Below are positions 35,859 to 44,740 of a stretch of 64,000 nt of DNA, piece by piece. Each line of letters begins with the position of its first letter. Within the stretch, counting starts at the first letter, position 1. The DNA lies in contig JAEUKI010000062.1 in the NCBI GenBank assembly GCA_016793325.1, forward strand, positions 496,001 through 560,000. Direction: 5' to 3'. Source of the DNA: Myxococcales bacterium. Lineage in GTDB: Bacteria; Myxococcota_A; Polyangia; Polyangiales; Ga0077539. Position numbers and translations under genes: made by a program. The notes under the pieces were generated by a model. It ran no database searches. It had not been told where the DNA came from and saw nothing but the letters and a program-made list of their open reading frames with translations.

Positions 35859-36686
35859 ATGTTGTCGAGACGAAGCGCGGTCGCCGCGCTCACATGCGCG
35901 AGCGCGCTCGCGTGGTTGGCGTGGCCGACGGTCGCGCGCGGAGACCGCGATCGCGTGGCCACCGCGCGAAACGTTCCGAACTTCGCGTCGCGCCCGCCGT
36001 GGCTCGGGATCGTGTTCGAGCGCGTTTCGGGCGGCGGCGTTCGCGCGAGCGCGATCGTGACGGACTCGCCTGCCGAGCGCGCGGGCGTCCGCGAGGGCGA
36101 CTCGGTCGTCGCGATCCAGGGCCAGCCCGTGTCCGACCCCGAGGGCGCCGTCGCGCTGGTCCGCCGCTCGCAGCCCGGTCAATCGATCGCGCTGGTCGTT
36201 GTGCGGGGCGCGCAGCGCGTTCAGCTCTCGGCCACGCTCGCGCACCAACCCGCGCTCGAGGATCTTCGCGCGCAGACGCCGCCGCCGATGCGGCCGTCGT
36301 GGGTCACAGGTCCGTCCGTCGTCGACCCCGCGCAGCTCCGCGGGCGCGTCGTGATCATGGATTTCTTCGCGAGCTGGTGCGGGCCGTGTCGCGCGACGAT
36401 GCCCTGGCTCGACGGGCTTCAGCAGCGGCTCGGTCCGCGCGGGCTCACCGTCGTGGGCGTGACGGACGAGAGCGCCCCCGTGGCGCGCAGGCTCTCGTCG
36501 TCCTTGGGAATTCGTTACGCGATCGCCACCGATCGCACCGCGTCGATCCGCTGGGCCGTGAGCTCTCTGCCGACGCTCGTCGTGATCGACCGCCGCGGCG
36601 TCGTTCGCGAGGTGTACGCGGGCATGGACCCGGCGCGCACCGCGGCGCTCGAGGGGCTCGTGCGTCGGCTCCTGAACGAGCCTTGA
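35859..36686 (+). CDS. PDZ-thioredoxin (TlpA-like) fusion protein
   Basis: A 275-residue exported protein with a signal peptide (VAALTCASALAWLAWPTVARG). A PDZ domain occupies about residues 45-130: PPWLGIVFERV, SPAERAGVREGDSVVAIQG and the strand SIALVVVRGAQRVQL. A thioredoxin-fold domain follows (about 150-270) with FFASWCGPCRATMPWLDGLQ, where CGPC is the redox pair, and the cis-proline segment SLPTLVVIDRRG. TlpA-like proteins reduce or isomerise disulfides in the periplasm; a PDZ domain could guide it to exposed C-termini. miaB starts 34 bases downstream and the carbonic anhydrase gene follows, but a functional link among them is not obvious. Confidence 0.88.
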   Translation: MLSRRSAVAALTCASALAWLAWPTVARGDRDRVATARNVPNFASRPPWLGIVFERVSGGGVRASAIVTDSPAERAGVREGDSVVAIQGQPVSDPEGAVALVRRSQPGQSIALVVVRGAQRVQLSATLAHQPALEDLRAQTPPPMRPSWVTGPSVVDPAQLRGRVVIMDFFASWCGPCRATMPWLDGLQQRLGPRGLTVVGVTDESAPVARRLSSSLGIRYAIATDRTASIRWAVSSLPTLVVIDRRGVVREVYAGMDPARTAALEGLVRRLLNEP

Positions 36687-36720
36687 CCGGGCATTTCGCG
36701 GGGCGCAGTCTCCGCCGCCC

Positions 36721-38154
36721 ATGAAGACCGCGTGCCTGGTCACCTTCGGGTGCCAGATGAACGTCCACGACTCGCAGCGAATGGAAGAGCTCCTTCGCGC
36801 GGACGGCTTCGAGCTCGTCGCCGAGCCCGAGGGCGCGGACGTCATCATCTTGAATACGTGCTCAGTCCGCGAGAAGGCCGAGCAGAAGCTCCGGAGCGAG
36901 GTCGGCCGGCTCAAGCGGCTCGACGCGCTCGTCGTCGTGACGGGCTGCGTCGCGCAGCAAGAGGGCGAGAAACTCCTCAGCCGGGTCTCGCACATCGACG
37001 CGGTGATCGGGCCCGACAATCTCCACGAGCTGCCGGCGGTCTTGCGCGAGCTCGAGGGCGGCGCTCCGCCGCTCGTGCGCGCGCAGTTCGACACCGAGGC
37101 CCCGAGGTTTCTCGTCAACGAAGCGGCCCCAGGCGCCGTGGCCTCGAGCGCGTACGTGACCACGATGAAGGGCTGCGACGAGCGCTGCTCGTTTTGCATC
37201 GTCCCGTACACGCGCGGGCCCGAGCGCTACCGCTCGGCGGACGACATCGTCGCCGAGGTCGCGCGTCTCGTCAGCGCAGGAGCGCGCGAAGTGGTCCTGC
37301 TCGGTCAGACGGTCAACAGCTATCGCGACCCCGCGGTGCCGATGCCCGAGGGAGCAGACCCGGACGACTCGCAGTTCGCCTCGCTCTTGCGCCGCATCGT
37401 CGAGCAAGCGCCGTCGCTCGTGCGCCTTCGCTACACGTCGCCTCACCCGCGGCACGTCACGCCGGACCTGTTGCGCGCGCACGCCGAGCTCGCGCCGCTC
37501 GCCGAGCACGTTCACTTGCCCGTGCAGTCGGGCAACGATCGCGTGCTGAAGCGCATGATCCGCCGCTACACGCGGAGCGAGTTCGTCGCGCGCGCAGACG
37601 CGCTGCGAAAGGCCCGGCCGGGCTTGGTGTTGACGACGGACGTGATCGTTGGATTTCCTGGAGAAACAGCGGCAGAGTTCGACGATACGCTCTCGCTCGT
37701 GCGCGAAGTGGGCTTCTGCGGGCTCTTCGGGTTCAAGTACTCGCCGCGGCCGTACACGCCGGCGCTCAAGCTTCGCGACGACGTTCCCGAAGAAGAGAAG
37801 CAGCGCCGACTCGAGGCGCTCTTCGAGCTCAGCGAGCAGCAGCTCCGCGATCACCTCCTCTCGCTCGTCGGAACGCGCGCCACCGTCCTCGTCGAGGGCC
37901 CCTCGAAGCCCGGCTCGAAGACCTGGGCGGGCCGCACGCAGCGCAACGAGATCGTTCACTTCGAAGCGCAGCCGGACGCGCCGTTCGCTTCGTCGCTCGG
38001 CGCCGGCGCGGTCGCGACCGTCGAGGTCGTCCGCGCAAACAAGCACTCGCTCGAAGGGCGCGTCGAGTCGCTCTCGCTCCCGAGCGCAGAGCGTCCGCGC
38101 GCTGCGTACCGCCGTATCGCGTTGCCCCTCGTGACGGAGGCTGCGAAGTCGTGA
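36721..38154 (+). CDS. miaB: tRNA-2-methylthio-N6-dimethylallyladenosine synthase MiaB
   Basis: A 477-residue radical-SAM methylthiotransferase that adds the 2-methylthio group to i6A37 of tRNAs. The N-terminal UPF0004 domain binds the auxiliary Fe-S cluster through three cysteines in VTFGCQMNVHDSQ, NTCSVRE and TGCVAQ. The radical-SAM motif CxxxCxxC is in MKGCDERCSFCIVPYTRGPE. Typical following segments are EVVLLGQTVNSY, SPHPRHVTPDLL, LPVQSGNDRVLKRM and DVIVGFPGET, and a TRAM RNA-binding domain closes the protein. Length and order are canonical. The stop overlaps the next gene as GTGA. Confidence 0.97.
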   Translation: MKTACLVTFGCQMNVHDSQRMEELLRADGFELVAEPEGADVIILNTCSVREKAEQKLRSEVGRLKRLDALVVVTGCVAQQEGEKLLSRVSHIDAVIGPDNLHELPAVLRELEGGAPPLVRAQFDTEAPRFLVNEAAPGAVASSAYVTTMKGCDERCSFCIVPYTRGPERYRSADDIVAEVARLVSAGAREVVLLGQTVNSYRDPAVPMPEGADPDDSQFASLLRRIVEQAPSLVRLRYTSPHPRHVTPDLLRAHAELAPLAEHVHLPVQSGNDRVLKRMIRRYTRSEFVARADALRKARPGLVLTTDVIVGFPGETAAEFDDTLSLVREVGFCGLFGFKYSPRPYTPALKLRDDVPEEEKQRRLEALFELSEQQLRDHLLSLVGTRATVLVEGPSKPGSKTWAGRTQRNEIVHFEAQPDAPFASSLGAGAVATVEVVRANKHSLEGRVESLSLPSAERPRAAYRRIALPLVTEAAKS

Positions 38155-38693
38155 CCGAATCGATCCGAGCGCGCTCGCCGCGCCATCGTGGGCTGGTGCT
38201 CCCGTTTCTCGACAAGCGTCCGAGCGTGCACGAGTCGGCGTTTCTCGCGGAGCAATCCGCGGTGATCGGCGACGTCGTCATCGGCGAAGAGTCGTCGATC
38301 TGGTTCAACACCACGGTGCGCGCGGACCAGATGCCGATCCGCATCGGAGCGCGCTCGAACGTGCAGGACAACTCGGTCGTTCACGTGACGACGGACGTCG
38401 CGGGCACGGTCATCGGCGATGAAGTGACCGTGGGTCACCGTGTGATTCTTCACGCGTGTACGATCGGCAACCGCGTCCTCGTGGGGATGGGCTCGATCGT
38501 GCTCGACCTGGCGGTGATCGAGGACGACGTGCTGCTCGCGGCCGGCTCGCTCGTGACCCCTCGGACGGTGTTGCCCGCGGGATGGCTCTGTCGCGGGAGC
38601 CCTGCCAAGCCCGTGCGACCGCTCGACGAGCGCGAGCGCGCGATGATCCGCGGGGGCTGGATGGCGTACACCGAGCTCGCGTCGCAGTACTGA
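38151..38693 (+). CDS. Gamma-carbonic anhydrase family protein
   Basis: A 180-residue left-handed beta-helix protein of the CaiE/YrdA class. Hexapeptide repeats run from about residue 30: SAVIGDVVIGEESSIWFNTT, then RIGARSNVQDNSVVHVTTD, VIGDEVTVGHRVILHACTIG and NRVLVGMGSIVLDLAVIED. The three zinc histidines are placed as in gamma-carbonic anhydrases (VVH, GH, LH). A C-terminal helix with MAYTELASQY ends it. The GTG start at 38151 overlaps the miaB stop by four bases, which supports it over a later GTG at 38196. Activity is uncertain because many family members lack detectable anhydrase function. Confidence 0.9.
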   Translation: MTESIRARSPRHRGLVLPFLDKRPSVHESAFLAEQSAVIGDVVIGEESSIWFNTTVRADQMPIRIGARSNVQDNSVVHVTTDVAGTVIGDEVTVGHRVILHACTIGNRVLVGMGSIVLDLAVIEDDVLLAAGSLVTPRTVLPAGWLCRGSPAKPVRPLDERERAMIRGGWMAYTELASQY

Positions 38694-38715
38694 CCCCCTC
38701 GATCGTCCCCGTCGC

Positions 38716-39351
38716 TCAGCCCCGAGGAACGCCGCCGTCCGTGCTCGACGACGACGGCGGCGCACCGGGCGCGACGCCTCCGTCCCCGAAGTCGTCCGCG
38801 GGCAACGGCGGCCACGTCGACGAGGGATATTGCTGGTTGTACGCGCGCACGACCTGATCCGTGATCTCGAGCGAGGGCACGCTGTACACGACGCCCTGCC
38901 TCTCGAATACGGCTGTGTAGTTCTGCCGCGCCGAGAGCGTCGAGATCACCGTCTGCATGTTCGTGTAGATGCGCTTGGTGACCTTCGCCTCGCGCTGCGC
39001 GAGGTCGTCTTGGTACTCGAACGCGATCTGCTGATAGGTCAAGAACTGCCGCTGGTACTCCTCGGTCCGCGCGCGCTGCGTGGCCTCGGGCGTCGTGGCC
39101 TGCGTGCGGATCATGTCGTCGCGCATGAGCTTCAACGCCTTCTGGCGAAAATCGAGCTCTTCTTGGCGACGCTTCCACAGCGTCTTGACGTAGTTGTTCG
39201 CGCGCTGACCTTCGGCGGACTCGAGCACTGCGCGGTTGAGGTCCACCACGGCGAAGCGCGCTTGCGCGTACACCGCTGGAGCGAGCGCTGCGAGCGCGAC
39301 GGCGGCCAGCGCCGAGACGCGCCACGGAGGTGCTGGTCTGTTCGACGACAT
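38716..39351 (-). CDS. OmpH/Skp-family periplasmic chaperone
   Basis: A 211-residue protein starting at ATG 39351 with a signal peptide (VSALAAVALAALAPAVYAQ). The mature start RFAVVDLNRAVLESAEGQRA is the OmpH/Skp N-terminal strand, followed by a long coiled-coil hairpin (KRRQEELDFRQKALKLMRDD, then RTEEYQRQFLTYQQIAFEYQ) and the returning strand YTAVFERQGVVYSVPSLEIT. The C-terminus adds about 30 Pro/Gly/Ser/Asp residues beyond the usual fold. Skp holds unfolded outer-membrane proteins in transit to BamA, encoded at 24856-27612. The two genes are usually neighbours in proteobacteria but are separated here. Confidence 0.9.
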   Translation of the reverse strand: MSSNRPAPPWRVSALAAVALAALAPAVYAQARFAVVDLNRAVLESAEGQRANNYVKTLWKRRQEELDFRQKALKLMRDDMIRTQATTPEATQRARTEEYQRQFLTYQQIAFEYQDDLAQREAKVTKRIYTNMQTVISTLSARQNYTAVFERQGVVYSVPSLEITDQVVRAYNQQYPSSTWPPLPADDFGDGGVAPGAPPSSSSTDGGVPRG

Positions 39352-39422
39352 CGTTGCGAGCGGTGGGACGTACACGATCGCCCCAGAATTCGCCACCCTC
39401 GAAGAAGAGAGCGGCGGAGCGG

Positions 39423-39620
39423 TCAGAACCGAATGCCCTCTTTGATGCGGTACTTGATCCAGCGGTAGCCGAGATACGCGCTCCCCGCGACGCCGGCGCC
39501 GATCACGACGATCGGTGCGCCCGCGACCGCGACCGCTGCTGTCGCGCCAGCGGCGACTGCGGCCACCGCGCCCTTCTTCTTCGCCTCGGCCTTCTTGGCC
39601 TCCATCACTGGGCTGCCCAT
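39423..39620 (-). CDS. Small Ala/Val-rich membrane protein
   Basis: About 65 residues from ATG 39620. A basic start (EAKKAEAKKKG) is followed by a long, small-residue hydrophobic segment (AVAAVAAGATAAVAVAGAPI and VVIGAGVAGSAYLGY), then RWIKYRIKEGIRF. It could span the membrane once or twice or form a hydrophobic hairpin. No family is recognised. Support comes from AAGGAG on the minus strand (39634-39639), a possible -10 TACAGT (39675-39680) and typical codon use. It lies between ugd and the OmpH gene, all on the minus strand. Confidence 0.6.
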   Translation of the reverse strand: MGSPVMEAKKAEAKKKGAVAAVAAGATAAVAVAGAPIVVIGAGVAGSAYLGYRWIKYRIKEGIRF

Positions 39621-39704
39621 GACTGCGACGCTTCTCCTTGTCGCGCGAGGGAGTGTCCTCGCACGCACTCGCGGACTGTAGCACGAGGTGGACGCGGTGC
39701 TCGT

Positions 39705-41018
39705 TCAGCGCACGAGCAGCCCGATTCCCTCGTAGCGGAAGCCGCGCTTGTGCGGGGCGTGCGCTTGCCAGAGGTTGCGACCGTCGATCAGGACCTTGCG
39801 GTGGAGCTGCGCGTGGAGCCGGTCGAAGTCGGGGTTCTTGTAATCGTTCCACTCGGTGACGACGACGAGCGCGTCGGCGCCGTCGGTGGCTTCGTACTTG
39901 TCGTGCACGAAGCGGACTTTGCTCGCGGTGGCGCCGAGATATTGCTTCGAGGTCTCGATCGCCTCGGGGTCGTGCGCGGTCACCGTCGCTCCGGCGGCGA
40001 CGAGCTGCTCGACCAGCGCGAGCGCGGGCGACTCGCGGACATCATCGGTCTTGGCTTTGAACGCGAGGCCCCACACCGCGATCTTCTTGCCCTCGACGCC
40101 CTCGAGCGCGCGGTGGAGCTTGGCGAACAAGAGCTTCTTCTGGTCGTCGTTTGCCGCGTCGACCGCGTTGAGGACCTTGAGCTCGGTGCCGTGCTCCTTC
40201 GCGAGGTGCATGAGCGCCTTGATGTCCTTCGGAAAGCACGACCCGCCGAAGCCCGGGCCCGCCAACAAGAACTGCGAGCCGATGCGCGCGTCGGATCCAA
40301 CGCCCAGGCGCACCGCTGTGAAGTCCGCTTCGGTCGCCTCGCAGAGCCTCGCGACCTCGTTCATGAACGAGATGCGCGCGGCCAGCATCGAGTTGGCGAC
40401 GTACTTGGTCATCTCGGCGCTGCGCGGGTCCATGAACATGAGCTGGCCCTCGGCGAGGTTCAGCGGCGCGTAGAGCGCCGTCATCGCCGCGCGTCCCATG
40501 TCGTCTCGCACGCCGACGACGACGCGATCGGGCTTCATGAAGTCGTTGAGCGCGTCGCCCTCTTTCAAGAACTCGGGGTTGTTCACCACGCGGTGCTTGA
40601 TCTTGGACTTGCTGTTGATCAGGCCCTGAACGCGATCGTTGGTGCCGACGGGCACCGTGCTCTTCAGCACGATGACGGTCTCGCGCTCGAGCACCGACGC
40701 GAGCTGCTCGGCCACCTGGAGCACGTAGCGCATGTCCGCGGCGCCGTCGCCGCCCTGCGGGGTTCCCACGGCGATGATGGCGATGTCGACGTCGCGCGCG
40801 CCGTCGGCGAGGTTGGTCGTGAAGCTCAGGCGACGCTCGGCGACGCTGCGGCGAACGACCTCTTCGAGCCCTGGCTCGTAGATCGGAATTTCGTTTCGCT
40901 CGAGCTTGGCGATCTTCTGGGGGTCCGTGTCGATCCCCACGACGGTGTGACCAATGTCCGCGAAGCACGCGCCCGCAACCAATCCGACATAGCCTGTTCC
41001 GACAACAGCGATTCGCAT
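39705..41018 (-). CDS. ugd: UDP-glucose 6-dehydrogenase
   Basis: A 437-residue NAD-dependent enzyme that oxidises UDP-glucose to UDP-glucuronate, a precursor of acidic polysaccharides. The Rossmann start is MRIAVVGTGYVGLVAGACFA. The substrate and catalytic regions are IPIYEPGLEEVV, VGTPQGGDGAADMRYVLQVA, LKSTVPVGTNDRV, NPEFLKEGDALNDF and the catalytic-cysteine loop LAGPGFGGSCFPKDIKAL, followed by LAFKAKTDDVRESPAL and VLIDGRNLW. All key residues are present and the length is standard. UDP-glucose could be supplied by the enzyme encoded at 3475-4581. It is divergent from an NDP-sugar nucleotidyltransferase gene across 158 bases. Confidence 0.97.
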   Translation of the reverse strand: MRIAVVGTGYVGLVAGACFADIGHTVVGIDTDPQKIAKLERNEIPIYEPGLEEVVRRSVAERRLSFTTNLADGARDVDIAIIAVGTPQGGDGAADMRYVLQVAEQLASVLERETVIVLKSTVPVGTNDRVQGLINSKSKIKHRVVNNPEFLKEGDALNDFMKPDRVVVGVRDDMGRAAMTALYAPLNLAEGQLMFMDPRSAEMTKYVANSMLAARISFMNEVARLCEATEADFTAVRLGVGSDARIGSQFLLAGPGFGGSCFPKDIKALMHLAKEHGTELKVLNAVDAANDDQKKLLFAKLHRALEGVEGKKIAVWGLAFKAKTDDVRESPALALVEQLVAAGATVTAHDPEAIETSKQYLGATASKVRFVHDKYEATDGADALVVVTEWNDYKNPDFDRLHAQLHRKVLIDGRNLWQAHAPHKRGFRYEGIGLLVR

Positions 41019-41176
41019 GGCGCGATGGGCTACAACGGCGCCGCCACGCGTTCAAGCGCCGAGGGCTTGCGAAAACCGCGCTTCGCACCGCCACCCGTTC
41101 GACGCACTGGCGCGCTCGACCGCGGACGCCGAGCGCTCGATCGCGGCGACCCGGTGGTGTAAGCCTCGCGCTCATC

Positions 41177-42112
41177 GTGCACGCGATGCTGCTCTGCGCG
41201 GGGCTCGGAACGCGCCTCCGCCCGCTGACCAACGAACGCCCCAAGCCACTCGTCCCGCTGCTCGGTCGACCCATCGCGGCGTACGCCCTCGATCGGCTCG
41301 CCCAGGCTGGCGTCAGCCACGTGGTGGCGAACACGTTTCATCTCCCGCAGCTCGTCGAGCCCGCGCTCGCGCCGATCGCTCGCTCGCTGGGGATGACGTT
41401 CGAGACCGTCCACGAGACCGTGCTGCTCGGCACGGGGGGCGGCATTCGAAACGCGCTCCCGAGGCTCGGGCGCGAGCCGTTCTTCGTGTTCAACGGCGAT
41501 ATTCTCGCGGCCCCTGCGCTCGATCGCGCGCTGGCGCACCACCGCGCGACAGGCGCGCGCATGACCATGATCCTCCGCGAAGACCCGCGCGCGGACGCGA
41601 TGGGGTCGATCGACGTCGACAGCGATGGTCGCGTGCGTCGCATCTTGGGCGAGGGGCCCGAGCCCGCGGCCCGCACGAAGCGCTGCATGTTTACCGGCGT
41701 GTACGTGCTCTCGCCGGACGTTCGCGAAGACCTGCCCGAAAACGGCTGCATCGTTCGTTACTCGCTTCGTCGTTGGCTCGCGCGCGGCGACCGCGTGAGC
41801 GCGATCGTCGACGACGGCCCGTGGCTCGACCTCGGAACGACCGCGACCTACGCCGCCGCGACCTTCGCGATGCTCGACGGCTCGCTTCGCTTCGACCGTA
41901 GCCCGCCCACGAATTCAACAACGCGCGTCGCGGCCAGCGCGAAGCTCGACGCCACGGTGACGGTGGGAGGCTACGTCGACGTCGGTGACGCTGCGGTGAT
42001 CCGAGGCGAGGGGGAGCTCGCGCGCGCGATCGTGTGGGACGGGGCCGCGCTCGACGCGCCCGCGCGAGGCGTGATCGTCACGTCGACGGGCGCGCGCGTC
42101 GCGATCGAGTAA
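41177..42112 (+). CDS. NDP-sugar nucleotidyltransferase
   Basis: A 311-residue nucleotidyltransferase; the start is GTG 41177 or ATG 41186. The signature loop MLLCAGLGTRLRPLTNERPK begins the domain, then PLVPLLGRPIAAYALDRLAQ, GTGGGIRNALPRLG, VFNGDILAAPALDRAL, and the late acidic motif DDGPWLDLGTTATYAAA. These match mannose-1-phosphate guanylyltransferases and MurU-type uridylyltransferases. The last 70 residues are the start of a beta-helix (LDATVTVGGYVDVGDAAVI). The sugar is not identifiable. The 3' end overlaps the convergent DUF2330 gene by 35 bases. Confidence 0.88.
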   Translation: MHAMLLCAGLGTRLRPLTNERPKPLVPLLGRPIAAYALDRLAQAGVSHVVANTFHLPQLVEPALAPIARSLGMTFETVHETVLLGTGGGIRNALPRLGREPFFVFNGDILAAPALDRALAHHRATGARMTMILREDPRADAMGSIDVDSDGRVRRILGEGPEPAARTKRCMFTGVYVLSPDVREDLPENGCIVRYSLRRWLARGDRVSAIVDDGPWLDLGTTATYAAATFAMLDGSLRFDRSPPTNSTTRVAASAKLDATVTVGGYVDVGDAAVIRGEGELARAIVWDGAALDAPARGVIVTSTGARVAIE

Positions 42113-43346
42113 GGGACCGCGCCGCGATCGCGAGCCCCGCGAGCACGAACGGAAGCGCCGGAATCGCGCGACCCGCGCTCGAGACCGGGAGCGCCGTGCA
42201 ACCCGCGTTGCCGAGGTTGGGGCAGCCGTTGGGCGCCGGTCCCGTCGTGCGAACGACGGTGAACGCCGCCGGCAACACGACCGAGCTCGCCGCCGCGCGA
42301 ACGAGCAAATCCCGATCGAGCATCGACGCGGGCAGGTCCGCGCGCAATCGCGAGATCCAGTAGTCGCGAAGGTTGCCTTGCGCCGCGATGGCGAAGTCCT
42401 GTTGCGCCGCTTGTTGGTCGGCCGCGGAGATCACCATCTGCGTCTGTCCTGGCCCGAAGAACCGGCGCTCGGTGAAGTTCGTGTAGCTCGACGCGGGCTC
42501 GGACATTTCGGTGAGCCACGTGCGGCGATCCGCGGTGAGCGCGTTGTCGACGAGCGTTCGATAGTTGCTTCGGCTCGTGCTCCAGTCCCACACGACGCTC
42601 GATCGCGCGATCTCGGCGTTCGGAAAATTCTCGGCCTCCCAGCGACCCGGGCCGAAGATCCACAAGGTGATCCCCACTTTGTCGGTGATCCCCGCGGACA
42701 CCATCCGAAGCGGGAGCGTCATCGAAGCAGACTGCATTCGAACGCGCACCGGCTGCATCGCCTGCACGCTCTCGCCAGGACGGAGCTTGAGCGCGACGAA
42801 GTCCGATCGCATCGCTGTGTAGTGCGCGATGATCGGCGTGATCGACGACGGGATCGAAAACCCGTTCGCTCCGAGCCACGCGGTGAGGACGTCCGCGCCC
42901 GTCGCGCGGAGCACCACGGTGTCGTACGGCCCGACGACCTCTTGCCGGAGCACCATCACGCCTTCGGCGCCCGTGAAGCCTGCGCGGCTCGGCGACGCAG
43001 CGCCACAACCGCCAGCGGTTGGCATACATGCGGGCGGAGAGACCGTCACTGCCGTGGCGCCGTCGAGCAGATCGAAGAACGCGCTGGATGCGAGCTCGAC
43101 GCGAGCGTCGCCCGTGACGGGCAACACCCACGCGAACTCCGACGGCGCGCCGGTGTACCGAAACTGATCCCAGAGGATCGTCTCGCGCGTTCCCACCGAC
43201 AGCACCATCCGGTGATCGGTGACGGCCTGAACGCGCTCGGGGGGAATGAAGCAGCCACCACAAGCATCGACGCGCGAAGGGACCGACGTGGTCGCGAGCG
43301 CGAGGCCTGCAGCAAGGACCAACGAGGCGAAAGAAAGTGTCTTCAT
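42078..43346 (-). CDS. DUF2330 family exported protein with C-terminal anchor
   Basis: A 422-residue protein with a signal peptide (TLSFASLVLAAGLALATTSV), then the DUF2330 hallmark ACGGCFIPPE. The domain continues with VLSVGTRETILWDQFRYTG and FAWVLPVTGDARVEL, and has a later central region (ERRFFGPGQTQMVISAADQQ). The C-terminus has two cysteines (GCPNLGNAGC), a hydrophobic helix (IPALPFVLAGLAIAA) and a basic tail (RSLTRSRRARPST), resembling a sorting or anchoring tail though less typical than MYXO-CTERM. The function of DUF2330 is unknown; members are common in myxobacteria and probably surface-exposed. The 3' end overlaps the nucleotidyltransferase gene. Confidence 0.85.
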   Translation of the reverse strand: MKTLSFASLVLAAGLALATTSVPSRVDACGGCFIPPERVQAVTDHRMVLSVGTRETILWDQFRYTGAPSEFAWVLPVTGDARVELASSAFFDLLDGATAVTVSPPACMPTAGGCGAASPSRAGFTGAEGVMVLRQEVVGPYDTVVLRATGADVLTAWLGANGFSIPSSITPIIAHYTAMRSDFVALKLRPGESVQAMQPVRVRMQSASMTLPLRMVSAGITDKVGITLWIFGPGRWEAENFPNAEIARSSVVWDWSTSRSNYRTLVDNALTADRRTWLTEMSEPASSYTNFTERRFFGPGQTQMVISAADQQAAQQDFAIAAQGNLRDYWISRLRADLPASMLDRDLLVRAAASSVVLPAAFTVVRTTGPAPNGCPNLGNAGCTALPVSSAGRAIPALPFVLAGLAIAARSLTRSRRARPST

Positions 43347-43427
43347 CGTCGGGCGAGCGTACCACGCGGCGTGCTACGGTCGGGTCGTGTGGTGGGGCGA
43401 ATTCCACCGCAAAATGCTGGGGCGTCC

Positions 43428-43787
43428 ATGTGGATCTTGTTCGGTGCCAAGACGAAATCGAAGGTGGTCGAGGGAGGCCGACGCGGCGAGCGAGCCTGCC
43501 CCGACTGCGAGAGGCATACGACGTGGGTCGAGTGCGACGTAAAGGACTCGTTCAACGTGTTCTTCGTGGACCTCGTCGACACGAAGAGCCGCTGTATGCG
43601 CTGCGCCGAGTGCGGCGAGGACTGCTCGATCGAGCAGTGGGACGCCGAGCAGCGACGCGTTGCCAAGGCGATCGGCGCGCCCGCGGCGACGCCGTCGAGC
43701 GCCGCACAACCCGTCGCGAAACCGCGCGCGGAGGTCGACGTCGACGCTGAATTTGCAGCGCTCAAGAAGCGATTGAAGAAGTCCTGA
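43428..43787 (+). CDS. Zinc-ribbon protein
   Basis: A 119-residue protein starting at ATG 43428. A short hydrophobic start (MWILFGAKTKSKVVEGG) is followed by a zinc ribbon of two pairs: ERACPDCERHTTWVEC about residues 23-38 and SRCMRCAECGEDCSIEQW about 58-75. The gap between them reads DVKDSFNVFFVDLVDTK. The C-terminal half is Ala/Pro-rich and ends in a basic helix (EFAALKKRLKKS). It is probably a nucleic-acid- or protein-binding module; the family was not identified. It is divergent from the DUF2330 gene and followed after 69 bases by a lipoprotein gene. Confidence 0.8.
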   Translation: MWILFGAKTKSKVVEGGRRGERACPDCERHTTWVECDVKDSFNVFFVDLVDTKSRCMRCAECGEDCSIEQWDAEQRRVAKAIGAPAATPSSAAQPVAKPRAEVDVDAEFAALKKRLKKS

Positions 43788-43856
43788 CGAGCTCGCTCCG
43801 TCGAGCCACCCGCGAGGAAGCTCGCAGCGGGCGCGCGACGTACACTGCGGCGCCCC

Positions 43857-44684
43857 ATGAAGAAACACCTTGGATCGTTCTTGTTTTTGTGTGCGTCTGC
43901 GGCCGCGTGCTCGACGCCCTCGACGCCCTCTGACGCAGGCATCGACACGGGCATCGCTTCGGACGCGAGCGCGGCTGACGCTCCGACCGCGGACACAGCG
44001 AGCCCAGACGCCGGAGCGATGGACGGAGGCGCCCCTGCGGACAGCGGCGTGACGTCGGACGCGACGAGCGGTGTCGATGGATCGACCGTGAACGACGCGG
44101 CGAATCCCTTCGCGGACGCAGGAGCGTTGGGGGAGCCCGCGTGGGTTCCGATCACGGTGCTCACGAGCGGGTCGTGTCCGACGCTCACGCCGTGCGGTGG
44201 AGCCATCGCGGGGACGTGGGACGTCTCGGGCGCGTGCATCGAGGTCCCGATCGCGAGCGCCGTGGCGATGTGTCCTGGCGCGATGATCACGCGGAGCGAC
44301 GGACGTGCTCGAGGGCGCGTCGTGTTCGGCGCGGCGCCCATGGTCGCGCGGCGCATCGCGCAGTTCGAAGCGCAGGTCGACGTGTTCGTCCCTGGGATCT
44401 GCGCGCTCGCCGTCGGAGGCTGCGGCGCGATCGAGCGAAACCTCGCCACCATCAACCCGATGTCGACCTGCGCGGCGAGCCCGACCGGTGACTGCCGGTG
44501 CACCTCGCGCTCGAGCTCGACGATCGACGACACCGATGGCTACCGCACCGAGTCGAACGAGATCGTCTCGGCCACGCTCGGCAAGCGCTGGGGCTACTGC
44601 GTCGCGGACGGCTCGCTTCGGTACCGAGACTCGAGCCCTTCGGGCCCGCGCGAGCCGGGCGTCGTGACGCTCCGGCAGCGTTGA
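43857..44684 (+). CDS. Lipoprotein with Asp-rich linker
   Basis: A 275-residue protein. The signal MKKHLGSFLFLCASAAAC has lipobox SAAAC. The next 90 residues are rich in Asp, Ala, Ser, Thr and Gly (DAGIDTGIASDASAADAP), the kind of linker common to surface proteins in this genome. The C-terminal part (about 95-275) has several cysteines (GSCPTLTPCGG, GACIEVPIA, VGGCGAIER, DCRCTSR, WGYCVADG) and a likely beta structure; no family is recognised. The next gene, rplC, is far downstream with its own promoter, so this is monocistronic. A TACACT hexamer ends 10 bases before the ATG. Confidence 0.8.
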   Translation: MKKHLGSFLFLCASAAACSTPSTPSDAGIDTGIASDASAADAPTADTASPDAGAMDGGAPADSGVTSDATSGVDGSTVNDAANPFADAGALGEPAWVPITVLTSGSCPTLTPCGGAIAGTWDVSGACIEVPIASAVAMCPGAMITRSDGRARGRVVFGAAPMVARRIAQFEAQVDVFVPGICALAVGGCGAIERNLATINPMSTCAASPTGDCRCTSRSSSTIDDTDGYRTESNEIVSATLGKRWGYCVADGSLRYRDSSPSGPREPGVVTLRQR

Positions 44685-44706
44685 TTCGCGAGGCAGAAAC
44701 CAGCGC

Positions 44707-44734
44707 TTGACGCGGCGCAGAAGTCTTGTACCCT
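44707..44734 (+). promoter_or_regulatory. Promoter of rplC
   Basis: TTGACG (44707-44712), a 16-base spacer, and TACCCT (44729-44734) preceded by TG, as in an extended -10. Transcription would start near 44741, about 200 bases before rplC. Confidence 0.6.
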
Positions 44735-44740
44735 CCGCGA

